Shown here: positions 8,632 to 17,644 of the stretch, piece after piece
How positions within the stretch are numbered: the stretch's first letter is position 1
Layout of the letters: the number at the start of each line of letters is the position of its first letter
Source of the DNA: Amoeboaphelidium occidentale
Taxonomy: Eukaryota > Aphelidiomycota > Aphelidea
Direction of reading: 5' to 3'
DNA length: 35,593 nucleotides
NCBI GenBank assembly: GCA_023515795.1
Contig: JALGPX010000106.1
Span: forward strand, 1 to 35,593
Position numbers and translations under genes: made by a program
The notes under the pieces: model-generated
Database searches by the model: none
What the model was told of the DNA's origin: nothing
What the model saw: only the letters and a program-made list of their open reading frames with translations

Positions 8632-10347
8632 CTAGTTTTTCTCAGAAGATGAAGAACCCTCATCTCCAACTAGAGGAGCAGTGTCTTGTTCAACAGTAGT
8701 AGACACGGCAGGCTGAGGAGATTCTGTAGAAACAGTTTCAGTTGCAGCTGGTGCAACAGGCTGAGCTTGTGGCTGTAAGACCTGAGTTGGCATACCCATT
8801 TGCATCTGCATTGCATAGTACGGATTCATGGCTGGATTAGGAGCGAAAGAACCATACACTGACATATTATTATTAACTGCGCCACCTCCACTTGGAGCAC
8901 CATAGACGGACATATTCATCATGGCCATAGCCTGAGGGTTTGCGTACACTGACATATTAGGGAACATACCGCCACCACCGTAAACTGACATTGAGCCATC
9001 CATACCTCCGTAAACAGAAGCACCATTCATCATAGTGTACTGTGTAGAAGGCATGAAAGTTGCTTCTGGAGGCAAAGCGTACAAACCTTGTTTGGCATCA
9101 GTGCTAGCACCTCCACTTCTGTAATAAATTACTACACCAATTGAGAGACCAACTAGTGCGAAAACACCCATAATCAAACCAAAGAAGGCTCCATTGAAAG
9201 ATGCAACTGGATTACTTAGTAGCTGCTCTTCACCGAAAACACGAGTTCTTGGTGGTCCTTTCGTGGTTGTCCTGATGGTGCTTGTAGTAGTTCTTCTGAT
9301 AGCAGTTGTTCTCTTATCAAATCTGCACATTTCATCGCAAGGCTCAGTTGAAATTGGTTGAGCGACTGGACAACTCTCCCATGGAATGCAGTATTGTTGA
9401 ACAACTGCATCACCTCTTTGAGTTGGGCAAGGGCCGTCACAACCAAGTGTGTACTTGGCAAATCTGGTAATAGCGGTCTCGGTAGCATAATAATCATCCC
9501 TGGAATAAAGGAAGGCTTTCGAAGGTGGCGTGAAGGAGTATCTCAATACATAATTACCAATATTAGCATTACTCCAAGCTCTTACTTTTAGAAAGTATGG
9601 TGTATTGGCCTTAATAGAGTACTTGATTAAAAACTGACGGTTTCCGTTTCCGTCATCATCAGAAGCAAGTAGTCTACCAGCGTAATCATACAATTCACCC
9701 AAAGTATCAGTTTCGGCGACACGAGCCAAGACGTAAAAGTAAATGTCTCTTGTTTCGGGATGAGTCAAGTTGCCAATGAATCCCACCATATAAAAGTCTT
9801 CATCACCGCCATAATGAATACGTCCTGGATACTCCATAAAGGCGTTTTCTTCCGTTGAATTCATTATTAGAGGATAGGCACTCTTAAAATCATTACCAAC
9901 ATCATCGTTCTCGACCAAAATCAACGCAGTATTACCAACGGAGCCAGTTCGATCGAGAATAATTGAAATATTTCTTTGAGGATTTCCAAAGTTGAGCGTA
10001 GGAGGAAAAGATGCTTTCATATTGAAGTTACCAGGATAGTTCAAATCGGCACGAGGTGAGCGCGCGAACCTCTTGTTGTCTTGACCCCAAGCAATCATTT
10101 CTCTTGCGGCAAGACCAAGACCTCCAGGACCCGATAAGGTAGGGTCAAAGGTAGGAAGAGTCTTGTTGATGTTCATCGTTACAGGGTAAGCATTCACCAA
10201 TGTCCTCTGAAAAGTGATCGTCGTTGTTAGAAAGCGATCTTCCGAATTAGCAAATGGTATGAACGCCTGTCCATTCCTGAACTGCCATGGTTGTACTGCT
10301 CCCAGGACCGTGGATAAAGCAAGGTTAAATACAAAGAACAACTTCAT
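8632..10347 (-). CDS. Type I membrane protein with PPC-like and TSP1-like domains and SVYG-repeat tail
   Basis: A single-exon gene of 571 residues. It has a signal peptide (first ~17). Residues ~150-280 look like a bacterial-type pre-peptidase C-terminal (PPC) beta domain: 'GGDEDFYMVGF', '...LLASDDDGNGN', 'YFLKVRAWSN.NIGNYVLRY'. Residues ~300-340 are cysteine-rich in the order of the second half of a thrombospondin type 1 repeat (C-GPC-TQRG-C-C-PC-C). A short Thr/Arg stalk leads to a transmembrane helix (~385-408). The cytosolic tail of about 160 residues contains five (M/A)SVY(G/A) motifs and is Met-, Gly- and Gln-rich. The domain set suggests an adhesion or surface protein; no orthologue recognised. 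Confidence 0.8.
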   Translation of the reverse strand: MKLFFVFNLALSTVLGAVQPWQFRNGQAFIPFANSEDRFLTTTITFQRTLVNAYPVTMNINKTLPTFDPTLSGPGGLGLAAREMIAWGQDNKRFARSPRADLNYPGNFNMKASFPPTLNFGNPQRNISIILDRTGSVGNTALILVENDDVGNDFKSAYPLIMNSTEENAFMEYPGRIHYGGDEDFYMVGFIGNLTHPETRDIYFYVLARVAETDTLGELYDYAGRLLASDDDGNGNRQFLIKYSIKANTPYFLKVRAWSNANIGNYVLRYSFTPPSKAFLYSRDDYYATETAITRFAKYTLGCDGPCPTQRGDAVVQQYCIPWESCPVAQPISTEPCDEMCRFDKRTTAIRRTTTSTIRTTTKGPPRTRVFGEEQLLSNPVASFNGAFFGLIMGVFALVGLSIGVVIYYRSGGASTDAKQGLYALPPEATFMPSTQYTMMNGASVYGGMDGSMSVYGGGGMFPNMSVYANPQAMAMMNMSVYGAPSGGGAVNNNMSVYGSFAPNPAMNPYYAMQMQMGMPTQVLQPQAQPVAPAATETVSTESPQPAVSTTVEQDTAPLVGDEGSSSSEKN

Positions 10348-10693
10348 CCAAGAGATTACAATAAGAAAAGATGGGATTCTGACGGTTCAGACGTGAATGA
10401 TTCGAGTTCTAAAAATAGCTACGATGTGGGTGACGAGCGCCATACTTCAACGCGTGCCGGTAACAATTAGGTCTATCCGAAACTATCAAGACAAGAACTG
10501 TATAATTCGTGGTTGCTTCCTCTTGCAGGTGGTTTTAACTGATCGCCAATGTTCAAGAACGCTAGAGCATTGAAAAGAGATACAAAAGTATGATCTCATT
10601 TAGTTGCATATTGCTTACTCTCGTGCCAATTCCTGACTAGTAACAAATGATCAAACTTTCTGAGAAAGATTAAGTTGTTTCTCAATCTCGCAA
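10348..10693. promoter_or_regulatory. Divergent intergenic region
   Basis: About 345 bp between the starts of the PPC/TSP1-like gene (minus) and the ankyrin-anillin gene (plus). It should contain both promoters. No ORF, RNA gene or repeat is seen. Confidence 0.4.
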
Positions 10694-13123
10694 ATGGCTA
10701 CGGATATCGAAGACGTCTGGTTCAGATCAATTAAGGATGCAAACCTACCGCAGCTAACAAGACTGTTATTTAACACTCCTGTACCTCAGACAGGTGTTGA
10801 TAGATTAAGATCATGGTTAACTCCTGTTGAAACGGACTTCTGTACAAAACTTGATCTTGGCTTCAAACCTGGAATGCAGGTCAAATCGCTGATGGCAGCT
10901 GTACTGTACCTCTTGATCGACTCCTGCAAAGATAGAATGGATGTGGTTAAGCTGATTTTGACAGTAAGAACTTTGATCATGGACTTCTAATCTGATTTCT
11001 AGTGTTGCCCTATTGATGAGATCAATCATCAGAGCGATAATGGTTGCTCAGTGATGTACTGCGCTGTGGTATGTGGACATGATGAACTTGTACGCCTACT
11101 CATTTCAAAGAAGGCTAACCCTACGTTACCTCACGAGTCTGGTCAAACAGCTCTCTCACAATCTAAAGGAGTTTTCAAGCACTTACTGACCAAGTTAGCA
11201 GAGACATCGTATCCACCAAGAAGAAACAAGTCAAGTGCGTCTTTGATCTTGTCTTCTTCTGTTCAGAAACAAGAAGAAGAGGAGAGTGTCAAGGCTAAAG
11301 TTAAACCAACGGAAGAATCAGTTGAACCAAAACCAGAAAGCTCGCACAAGATCCAAGTCTTTGTTGCGTCTGATAAGAAGGATAGCAAGTTGGCCAACCT
11401 GAACTTCAAACTGGAAAACTTGAGGCAGCGTCTTACCTCTAAACCTCAAGAAGAATCAAAAGAAGAAAAACCCCTGCCACCTGCCTTCGAACTCAAAGAT
11501 CATGGTCGAGTTAAAGAAGTTAAGCCTGTAGCGATTGCTGCACCGAAACCGAATATCTCAAGCTTGTTCAAACAAGAGGAATCACCTGCTGTCGATCATC
11601 AAAGTCCTGCGTCGTTAAGAAAATCGCCAACGAAAGATTATCACTCCAAAACTCCTCTTGTCGTTCTATTTGATGAAGAGCAAGATGAAAGCAATTTGGT
11701 TCATTTTGGTACATCATGGAGAGGAGAGTTAGAAAAGACGCGCACGTTCTATTCTTCATCTTCAATTGCTAGTGTCAAGTCCAAACCTCGTCCAAAAGTA
11801 TCTTTGGAAACCTTCTCTTCTCCTTCACTTGACAAGTCTTCCAATGACTCTATTGCTAATGACTCCTCCTCTACCCACGGAAAATTGTACTTGCAGCTTA
11901 TGAACATGAGAGGCTTGGTTATGAATCTTCCGAAGATGGCGGAAAAGTCATCGTTACATTGTGTTATTACTGTTGATGACTCGGAGCCTATGCTAACGAA
12001 TTCTATCCAATGTTGTGATGAAAACATGTACACAAACATTCCGTTGACTGATGAGTTCTCTTTTGAGCTCGATTTGGATGATGATGCAGTGGTAAAAATT
12101 GAATTGAGATTGCGTTTAGAGTTCTCCCAGAAGCCTCGCAGAAGTTTTACTAGAAGATTGTTGAGAGCAGATTCTTTGTCGGCCATCTTCCTAGGCGGAG
12201 CATCATCTCAGAAAGGCATTCAACAGATTCACGAACAGACTGTTTGCCAAATCCAGTTTAATTTGTCTCAAATCAAGGATAGATGCAAAGACAAGCCTTT
12301 AGAAAGAAAATGGAGTTGGGAAGTTGTTGAACCTGAAACAGTTGCTCCTTCACCGGAAAGATCAATGTCGTCCATGCGCCGCACTTCTCTGTTGTCAAGA
12401 GCTTCAACAAGAAACTATAAAGGCGTTGCTGATGATAGATCACTGACAGCTGACATACAAGAGACTGGAACTCTGCAGTTGAAATCGTTGTATTTGGAGG
12501 CTTCCTCAAATGAAGAACTGCCAACTAGTCTTAATGCAGCAGTTTTGTATGTAGAGCAAAGACAAATGCAAGCGGAAACTTACATTTCTGGATTTTTGAG
12601 TCAGCAAGGTGGCGATATCAAGTACTGGAGACGCAGATACTTTGAAGTTACTGGGTTTATGATGAAGGCTTATCATGAGTTCTACACTGATGATTTGCGC
12701 ACTTCTATTGATTTGAGCCAGATGGTCGCTGTTGAAGAGTTGCCGATGGAAGTTGATACTGATAGATTCCCTGTAAAGAATTCATTCAGAATCTGCTTCA
12801 AGCACGGAGAGTACATTGACTTTTATGCTGATTCTAAAGAAGAAAGAGAGAGATGGGTTAGTGTGCTTCTGAAAGATATTATGTCCTTGAAGAACGAATG
12901 CATGGTTAACATCGCTAACCAGCAGGAAGATGCGAAAGCTTCAGAAAGAAAGAAAAAACTTGATAAGCGCTTGAAAACTCCTTCACCAAGAAAGAAGGCT
13001 TCAATTGATATGATTTCCTTTACAGAAGAAGTGGAACAACCACCTTCAAGAAACAGTGCTGAATTTGTCGGAATTTATGGCACAAAGAAATCAAAGAAAG
13101 TCTCTTTAATCCCACCTCAATAA
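10694..13123 (+). CDS. Anillin/Bud4-like protein with N-terminal ankyrin repeats
   Basis: Two exons, 10694-10963 and 11003-13123 (intron 39 nt with a CTAAT branch-like site), encode 796 residues. Residues ~20-140 fit ankyrin repeats; the clearest is 'D.GCSVMYCAVVCGHDELVRLLISKKANP', which the splice joins to exon 1. A Ser/Pro/Lys-rich linker follows. From ~383 'GKLYLQLMNMRGL' opens an anillin-homology/C2-like region. A PH domain at ~615-720 starts 'ISGFLSQQGGDIKYWRRRYF', closely like the C-terminal PH of fungal Bud4/Int1/Mid2 proteins, and ends with the Trp of 'ERERWVSVLL'. Such proteins scaffold septins and the contractile ring at the cell cortex. Ankyrin repeats are not part of the usual anillin layout. 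Confidence 0.85.
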
Positions 13124-13130
13124 AAAAGAT

Positions 13131-13796
13131 CTATGCAAACTTCATGATGGTTCTGATAAACCGTTCCAAGTTCTTGGGAACGTCCTCGCCATAAAACTTG
13201 ACATTTCCCTTATCACCAAGTAAAACATCTGCGCTTCTAACACGAGTTAATTGTGGCGCTATCCAAGAATTATAAGATCGCAACCGGTAAATATCGATTC
13301 CGGTTGCCCAATTGAAATGCTTCAAGACATCCTCCTTTGAGTGATCGTCAGAACTTTGGAAGCCAAACACAATCTGTTCCACACCAACATGAACTTCTTT
13401 AACGTAGAAAGTAAGATACAATTCAATATAAGACGAATGACCGTAGTTAAACGCAAAGTCCAGCAATTGCTCATCATCAAATGCCAAAGGTAACAGCTCC
13501 AAACCCTCTTGAAGATAACTGAGAACCCTTGCGAACCATGGAAACGCAATTCTGTCAGAAGCACAGGTTGTTGGCAAGAAGCCTACCAGAGCTATTCCTT
13601 CCTTATCAAAGTAAAGAACATGTATCGTTCGTTTCTCTGTTTCGCAAATGTATTCGGTATAAGACTCCTTTGGAATATGCTGAATGCTTATAATAGAATC
13701 ATTCTTGCGATATCCGCTTTGAAATAATTCATGTAAGACCGAAGGATCCTCTGTCGGCGTTGAAACAGTGTAAATCTTCCAGAGCTTGTCAATCAT
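13131..13796 (-). CDS. Unrecognised ORF, possibly the last exon of the adjacent RING gene
   Basis: From the first in-frame ATG the frame encodes 221 residues ('MIDKLWKIYTVSTP...'). I recognise no family. It has mixed alpha/beta composition, no signal peptide and no transmembrane helix. The frame is open a further ~40 nt upstream of that ATG. It can be joined in frame to the PA-TM-RING gene by a 50-nt GT...AG intron (13886-13837), giving one 701-residue protein. The alternative is a separate gene with its promoter in the 86 bp after the RING stop codon. It is convergent with the ankyrin-anillin gene (7 bp between stop codons). Coding reality is supported by length and position, function is not. 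Confidence 0.6.
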   Translation of the reverse strand: MIDKLWKIYTVSTPTEDPSVLHELFQSGYRKNDSIISIQHIPKESYTEYICETEKRTIHVLYFDKEGIALVGFLPTTCASDRIAFPWFARVLSYLQEGLELLPLAFDDEQLLDFAFNYGHSSYIELYLTFYVKEVHVGVEQIVFGFQSSDDHSKEDVLKHFNWATGIDIYRLRSYNSWIAPQLTRVRSADVLLGDKGNVKFYGEDVPKNLERFIRTIMKFA

Positions 13797-13807
13797 GATT
13801 GCAAAAA

Positions 13808-13826
13808 TTGTCTCGCCGCGAGACAA
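13808..13826. repeat. 19-nt near-perfect palindrome
   Basis: TTGTCTCGC, one central C, then GCGAGACAA: 9-bp arms with a single central base. It lies at the junction between the RING gene and the downstream frame. Confidence 0.85.
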
Positions 13827-13882
13827 AGCATTGAACCTCAAAATAAAATATCAATTGAATTGTTTATTGTGATAAATATTTT

Positions 13883-15286
13883 CTACCTTCTTGTAGAGCT
13901 CCTGCCAAATAATCTCATCACTGATGAATTAGAATCAACACTTGCACTTGTTACGGCACCACTTGAATGGAAACTTGCCGACATATCTGATGCATTCAGT
14001 ATTCTTGTAGACACACGAGAAGGTATCTGAACAGCAACATGTGATGGTCTTAAAGAAGAGCTTCTTTGTGGTGTTGATGAAGGTAATGCAGACGGCGTAA
14101 CAGTTATTGAAGGTACATTTTGAGACGGTGATTGCTCAGAAGCAGCAGCAGGTACAAGAACAATATCAACTACTTCTTCATCGTGCGTATGATCTACTTC
14201 TTCCTGAGGATCACCACGAATGCTTCGTTTGCAAATTGGACAAGCAGCACTCTTGCCCAAAGATAGCCAGGTATCAATGCACTTTACGTGAAATCTATGT
14301 CTGCAAGTCTTTTCAAATAATCTCAATTCGTCACCATCTTCAAATAATTCTAAACATACAACGCATGTATCCCAATTAACACTTTTCCTATCAGAAGACT
14401 CAGCAATGAGAGGGCTGTTTTCATCACCATCGCCGCATTCAATAGAATCAGATGGAGCACGATATATAATAATAGGAATCTGTTCTAATTCTTCTTGTGT
14501 AAGAGTATCTTCTTCATTTTCTTGATTCTGTAGATGGAACTGAAGTTGTCTGGTCCTTCGAAATCTGTACAAAGAATAAAGGAACACAATTATCACAATT
14601 GGCGCAATTACAGTGACAATTATGATGTCCAGCAGAGGCCATTGAAAGTCTTCACTCTTTACAATTCTGATTTTCAGACCGTCTTCAATGGACACAAATG
14701 ACGAGGCTGACGTTCTTCCCAAATTCGCTGAACCTGAAAACCCAACAGATCCCGGACGGATAAGAAACACCAATTCACGGTACGTCCACTGCTTAACGAA
14801 TACCGCTGGAATCGTAATCTGATCAACTTTCCATTCGTAATTGTCGTCGAGCGGAGGATACATCGTAATAAGTCCGCTGTTCTTTTCATTATCGCCAACA
14901 ATTATTCCTGATGCGCCCATTCGCTGTGCTACGAGAGTTTTCTGTACAAAAGAACATCCGCCTCGCTCCACCAAAGCGATCCACCGCAGCGATGAGTTCG
15001 ATAAATCCACAGGAGCCTGACGCTCTTTACAGCCCTGGTGCGGCAGATACGATGATAATTCCTCTTCTTGAGCAAACACCAGAGAAGTATCTTCCACTGT
15101 CTGTGCAAGTTCTGGCAGTATTTCAACGTTTATCAGAAATCCTTCCAAGCCTTCCTCTGAATCCGGCAGTCGAGGCCCAAATGCTGCGATACGGTCATTA
15201 TAAGAATCATTTGTCCTGAAAACAACGACTTTGGCATTCAATAGCGGCCACAGGAGGAGTCCAACGAGAAGCAACTTTTTCAGCAT
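13883..15286 (-). CDS. PA-TM-RING E3 ubiquitin ligase (RNF13/GRAIL-like)
   Basis: 467 residues as a single exon. It has a signal peptide (~1-18) and a protease-associated (PA) lumenal domain (~20-190) with 'IALVERGGCSFVQKTLVAQRMGASGIIVGDN', the hallmark of the family. A transmembrane helix spans ~215-240, and a cytosolic RING-H2 domain at ~308-353 has C..C...C-H..H..C...C..C ('CVVCLELF', 'CRHRFHVKC', 'CPIC'). A Ser/Thr-rich tail of about 115 residues follows. Family members are endosomal or vacuolar membrane ubiquitin ligases that select membrane cargo. All zinc ligands are present, so it should be active. The tail may continue through a 50-nt intron into the frame at 13131-13836. Confidence 0.9.
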   Translation of the reverse strand: MLKKLLLVGLLLWPLLNAKVVVFRTNDSYNDRIAAFGPRLPDSEEGLEGFLINVEILPELAQTVEDTSLVFAQEEELSSYLPHQGCKERQAPVDLSNSSLRWIALVERGGCSFVQKTLVAQRMGASGIIVGDNEKNSGLITMYPPLDDNYEWKVDQITIPAVFVKQWTYRELVFLIRPGSVGFSGSANLGRTSASSFVSIEDGLKIRIVKSEDFQWPLLDIIIVTVIAPIVIIVFLYSLYRFRRTRQLQFHLQNQENEEDTLTQEELEQIPIIIYRAPSDSIECGDGDENSPLIAESSDRKSVNWDTCVVCLELFEDGDELRLFEKTCRHRFHVKCIDTWLSLGKSAACPICKRSIRGDPQEEVDHTHDEEVVDIVLVPAAASEQSPSQNVPSITVTPSALPSSTPQRSSSLRPSHVAVQIPSRVSTRILNASDMSASFHSSGAVTSASVDSNSSVMRLFGRSSTRR

Positions 15287-15442
15287 TTCTGGTCACTCTT
15301 GGAAAACTATGCAAACATTCGCCGATCATGCGATGAAGGGTTTCGTGTAACACATTTCGGTGTTCGACGACAAGTTAGTCCTTCTACTAATAAAGGTCTT
15401 GTCATGTTTTTAGTTTATTGCTTCAGTAGATTTCACATTGTT

Positions 15443-16623
15443 TTACTGTGGTACACTGACTTGCCAAACTCTGACGTGGTGGTCAGTGTATCCGCTGAAC
15501 AAAGACTGACCATCAGCACTCCAAGCAAGGCAGACACACTGTGGTTCCCTAGCCTTTCCTTTTCTACCAGCCTGTTGCAAGAATTCTGGGCGTAATTCAT
15601 CGACAACCTGCTTTGTTTCCAAATCCCAGATCTTGATTCCGGAATCTGTAGCTGCGCATAACCAGTATCTGTTTGGTGAAAAGACCAAAGAATGAATAAT
15701 GTCACCAGCTTCCAAGGAATATAGGTGCTTTCCATCGTTAAGATCCCATAGCATGACTTTTCCGTCTTTTCCACCAGAAGCACAAAGTGAACCATCAGGA
15801 GACACGGTAACAGTGTTGACGTATCCAGAGTGACCAATGTGGTTAGTCTTTAGCTTGAACTTCTGCATGTCCCAGACCTATAAATTAGTTAGTAAAGTTC
15901 TTGAATACGAAAGAGTTCTAGAAGGGCTCTATCAGGTGCGTCTGTTTGTCTCATTGCATCTTTTTGGGAGATGCATCAGAAGTAGCAAATATTCAGCAAA
16001 ACATCACAAGAGCCTCTTCTAGAACAGAAATATAAAATTCTCACCTTAACTAAACGATCCCATCCACCAGAGACAACCAAAGCATTGCCTGAGTTTGGTG
16101 AGAAACGAACACAAGAAACCCATTCGGTGTGTCCATTCTCAGTCAAGTTGAACTTGCACTCTCCGATAGCGTTCCACATCTTGATGCTCTTGTCGCGAGA
16201 ACCAGAGACGATCTGACGGTTGTCTGGTGAAAAGGAGACAGACATGACGTCGCTTGTGTGTCCAACAAATCGGCAGGTAGTCTTTCCCTTGTTCAAGTCC
16301 CACAAGCGCAAAGTCTTGTCCCATGAAGCGGAAATAGCGAATTGACCATCAGATGAAATAACGACATCCTGGACAAAGTGGTTGTGGCCAGTTAATGAAC
16401 GCTTTGGAACAGCGAATGCGCCTTCCTCGCGTGTAATGTCCCAAACGATAACAGTCTTGTCACGACTTCCTGATACCAAAAGATTTGGGGCTTCAGCAGT
16501 GGTTGCCTTCAAAAACGGTTAGCGTCTGATCTCAGTACAAGTGATCCAAATTACCAAAGAAGTAACAGCTCCGTTGTGAGCTTTCAAAGTGCCACGTAAT
16601 ACCAAAGTCTCTCTATTTGCCAT
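15443..16623 (-). CDS. RACK1: RACK1/Asc1 WD40 ribosomal scaffold protein
   Basis: Three exons, 16623-16555, 16506-16045 and 15877-15443, encode 321 residues (family about 317). Seven WD40 repeats are readable: 'DKTVIVWD', 'DKTLRLWD', 'DKSIKMWN', 'DRLVKVWD', 'DGKVMLWD', 'SGIKIWD', 'DHHVRVWQ'. RACK1 sits on the head of the 40S ribosomal subunit and recruits signalling proteins. Intron 1 (48 nt) ends in AAG after a CTAAC branch-like site. Intron 2 (15878-16044, 167 nt) is more than three times longer than other introns here, has a perfect TACTAAC branch site, and hosts a U24-type snoRNA. The exon 2/3 junction restores 'VKVWDMQKF', the fourth repeat. Confidence 0.97.
15916..16024 (-). ncRNA. SNR24: U24 (snR24) box C/D snoRNA in RACK1 intron 2
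   Basis: Read on the minus strand, a terminal stem (TTCTAGAAG and GGCTCT pairing with AGAGCC and CTTCTAGAA, one bulged A) encloses box C GTGATGT (16007-16001) and box D CTGA (15935-15932). Inside are box D' CTGA (15979-15976), a perfect 7-bp hairpin TGCATCT/AGATGCA, and a C'-like ATGAGA. Directly upstream of D' the guide TGAATATTTGCTACT is exactly complementary to the large-subunit rRNA tract AGTAGCAAATATTCA. This is the U24 target; the fifth base upstream of D' faces the residue equivalent to yeast 25S A1449. Budding yeast U24 also lies in the RACK1 (ASC1) intron. Flanks include extended intron stem, so mature ends are probably a few bases inside. Confidence 0.93.
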
Positions 16624-17208
16624 TATTATCGCCTAATTGATTTTCCAAAGGAAGTCTGGAAAAAGTTTTTGCTTGACCGTGTCGATCAGTTTGGGTTCGG
16701 TCCGTAAGCCGTTTCAGATGAATCTCTCGCAGGTTTGTGAGAAGTAGGCTTCTAATACTGAGATTCCATTTACGCTGTCAGGGTCGATTTAAGGTGAGAC
16801 GCTATCAGCAGGAAGGGGTGGTGCTACAGAATTTTTGGGCAACAGCAACATGATCATCATAAAAGTGTCAACTACGCGTTAAAAAACATCGGCAAAGTGT
16901 AATATCACGACGCTATGTGTGCGCCTTACTTAAAAATGTTTATATATTCGAAGCTATTGTGATCTCGCAAGAGTTTACAGTATGCGCTACAATGTCGCCC
17001 ACGCATGATCTAACTTATTTGATAGATGCTGCTAACGCACATAAGACTCTCAGCCGAACTGCTACAGTAAAAAGATATCAATATCCCAGTATCGTATCGC
17101 TGCTTTAAAATGTCTCAACCTCATATTGAACTCACAACAACACCGATCGCATCAGATTGACGTACTCCCTCATATTTTTGAGAACAAGTTTTCATCACCC
17201 AATTTAAA
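16624..17208. promoter_or_regulatory. Divergent intergenic region, RACK1 / thioredoxin
   Basis: About 585 bp between two divergent, presumably highly expressed genes. I see no convincing ORF; a 63-codon plus-strand frame at 16917-17108 has no recognisable features. No tRNA, snRNA or repeat was recognised. Both promoters should be here. Confidence 0.4.
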
Positions 17209-17615
17209 ATGGTCAAAGTAGTTCAGAGCTCAAAAGAATTCAAAGAAATTATCGCTTCCGGAAAGGTTGTCGTTGTTGACTTTTACGCTGAGTGGTGTGG
17301 TAAGTCTGTTAATTCGTAGTGCGGCTAATTGTGACTAATCGTCGTCAGGTCCTTGCAAATTCATTGCGCCAAAGATTGAAGCATTTTCCCAGACTTACAC
17401 TTCTGCAGTATTCCTGAAAGTCGACGTGGATGTATTGGCGGTTAGTTTTTATTCTTTTTTATAGGAAATATTCTTATGAGTAGGATTTGGCTGGTGAATA
17501 CGGAATCCAAGCCATGCCAACATTCCAGATATTCAAGAATGGACAAAAGATCAGCGAAGTCGTGGGTGCAGATGCTAACAAACTTGAGGCAGCCATTAAG
17601 AAGGCTACAGCTTAA
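17209..17615 (+). CDS. Thioredoxin
   Basis: Three exons, 17209-17299, 17349-17440 and 17484-17615, give 104 residues, the usual cytosolic thioredoxin length. The active site WCGPC is created by splicing: exon 1 ends after TGT-G and exon 2 supplies GT-CCT-TGC. Other signatures are '[11 protein letters not shown]', 'KVDVD', the cis-Pro segment '[14 protein letters not shown]' and the C-terminal 'EAAIKKA'. It reduces protein disulfides using NADPH via thioredoxin reductase. No targeting sequence, so it is cytosolic or nuclear. Introns are 49 and 43 nt. An AATAAA follows the stop by 6 bp, and the convergent ACT-domain gene ends 30 bp away. Confidence 0.96.
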
Positions 17616-17621
17616 AGATGA

Positions 17622-17627
17622 AATAAA
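17622..17627 (+). terminator. Poly(A) signal AATAAA of thioredoxin
   Basis: AATAAA starts 7 bp after the thioredoxin stop codon, in the 29-bp gap before the convergent ACT-domain gene stop codon. Confidence 0.45.
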
Positions 17628-17644
17628 AAGCATTATGTGTGTTT

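Noticed and set aside
11749-12186. 145-codon minus-strand frame inside the ankyrin-anillin gene
   Set aside because: It lies wholly within the anillin-homology coding region and has no domain of its own.
16700-16712. Box B-like GGGTTCGGTCCG
   Set aside because: No flanking T-arm stem, box A or cloverleaf can be drawn, so it is not a tRNA gene.
16917-17108. 63-codon frame in the RACK1/thioredoxin spacer
   Set aside because: No family, no coding signature, length expected by chance in a 585-bp gap.
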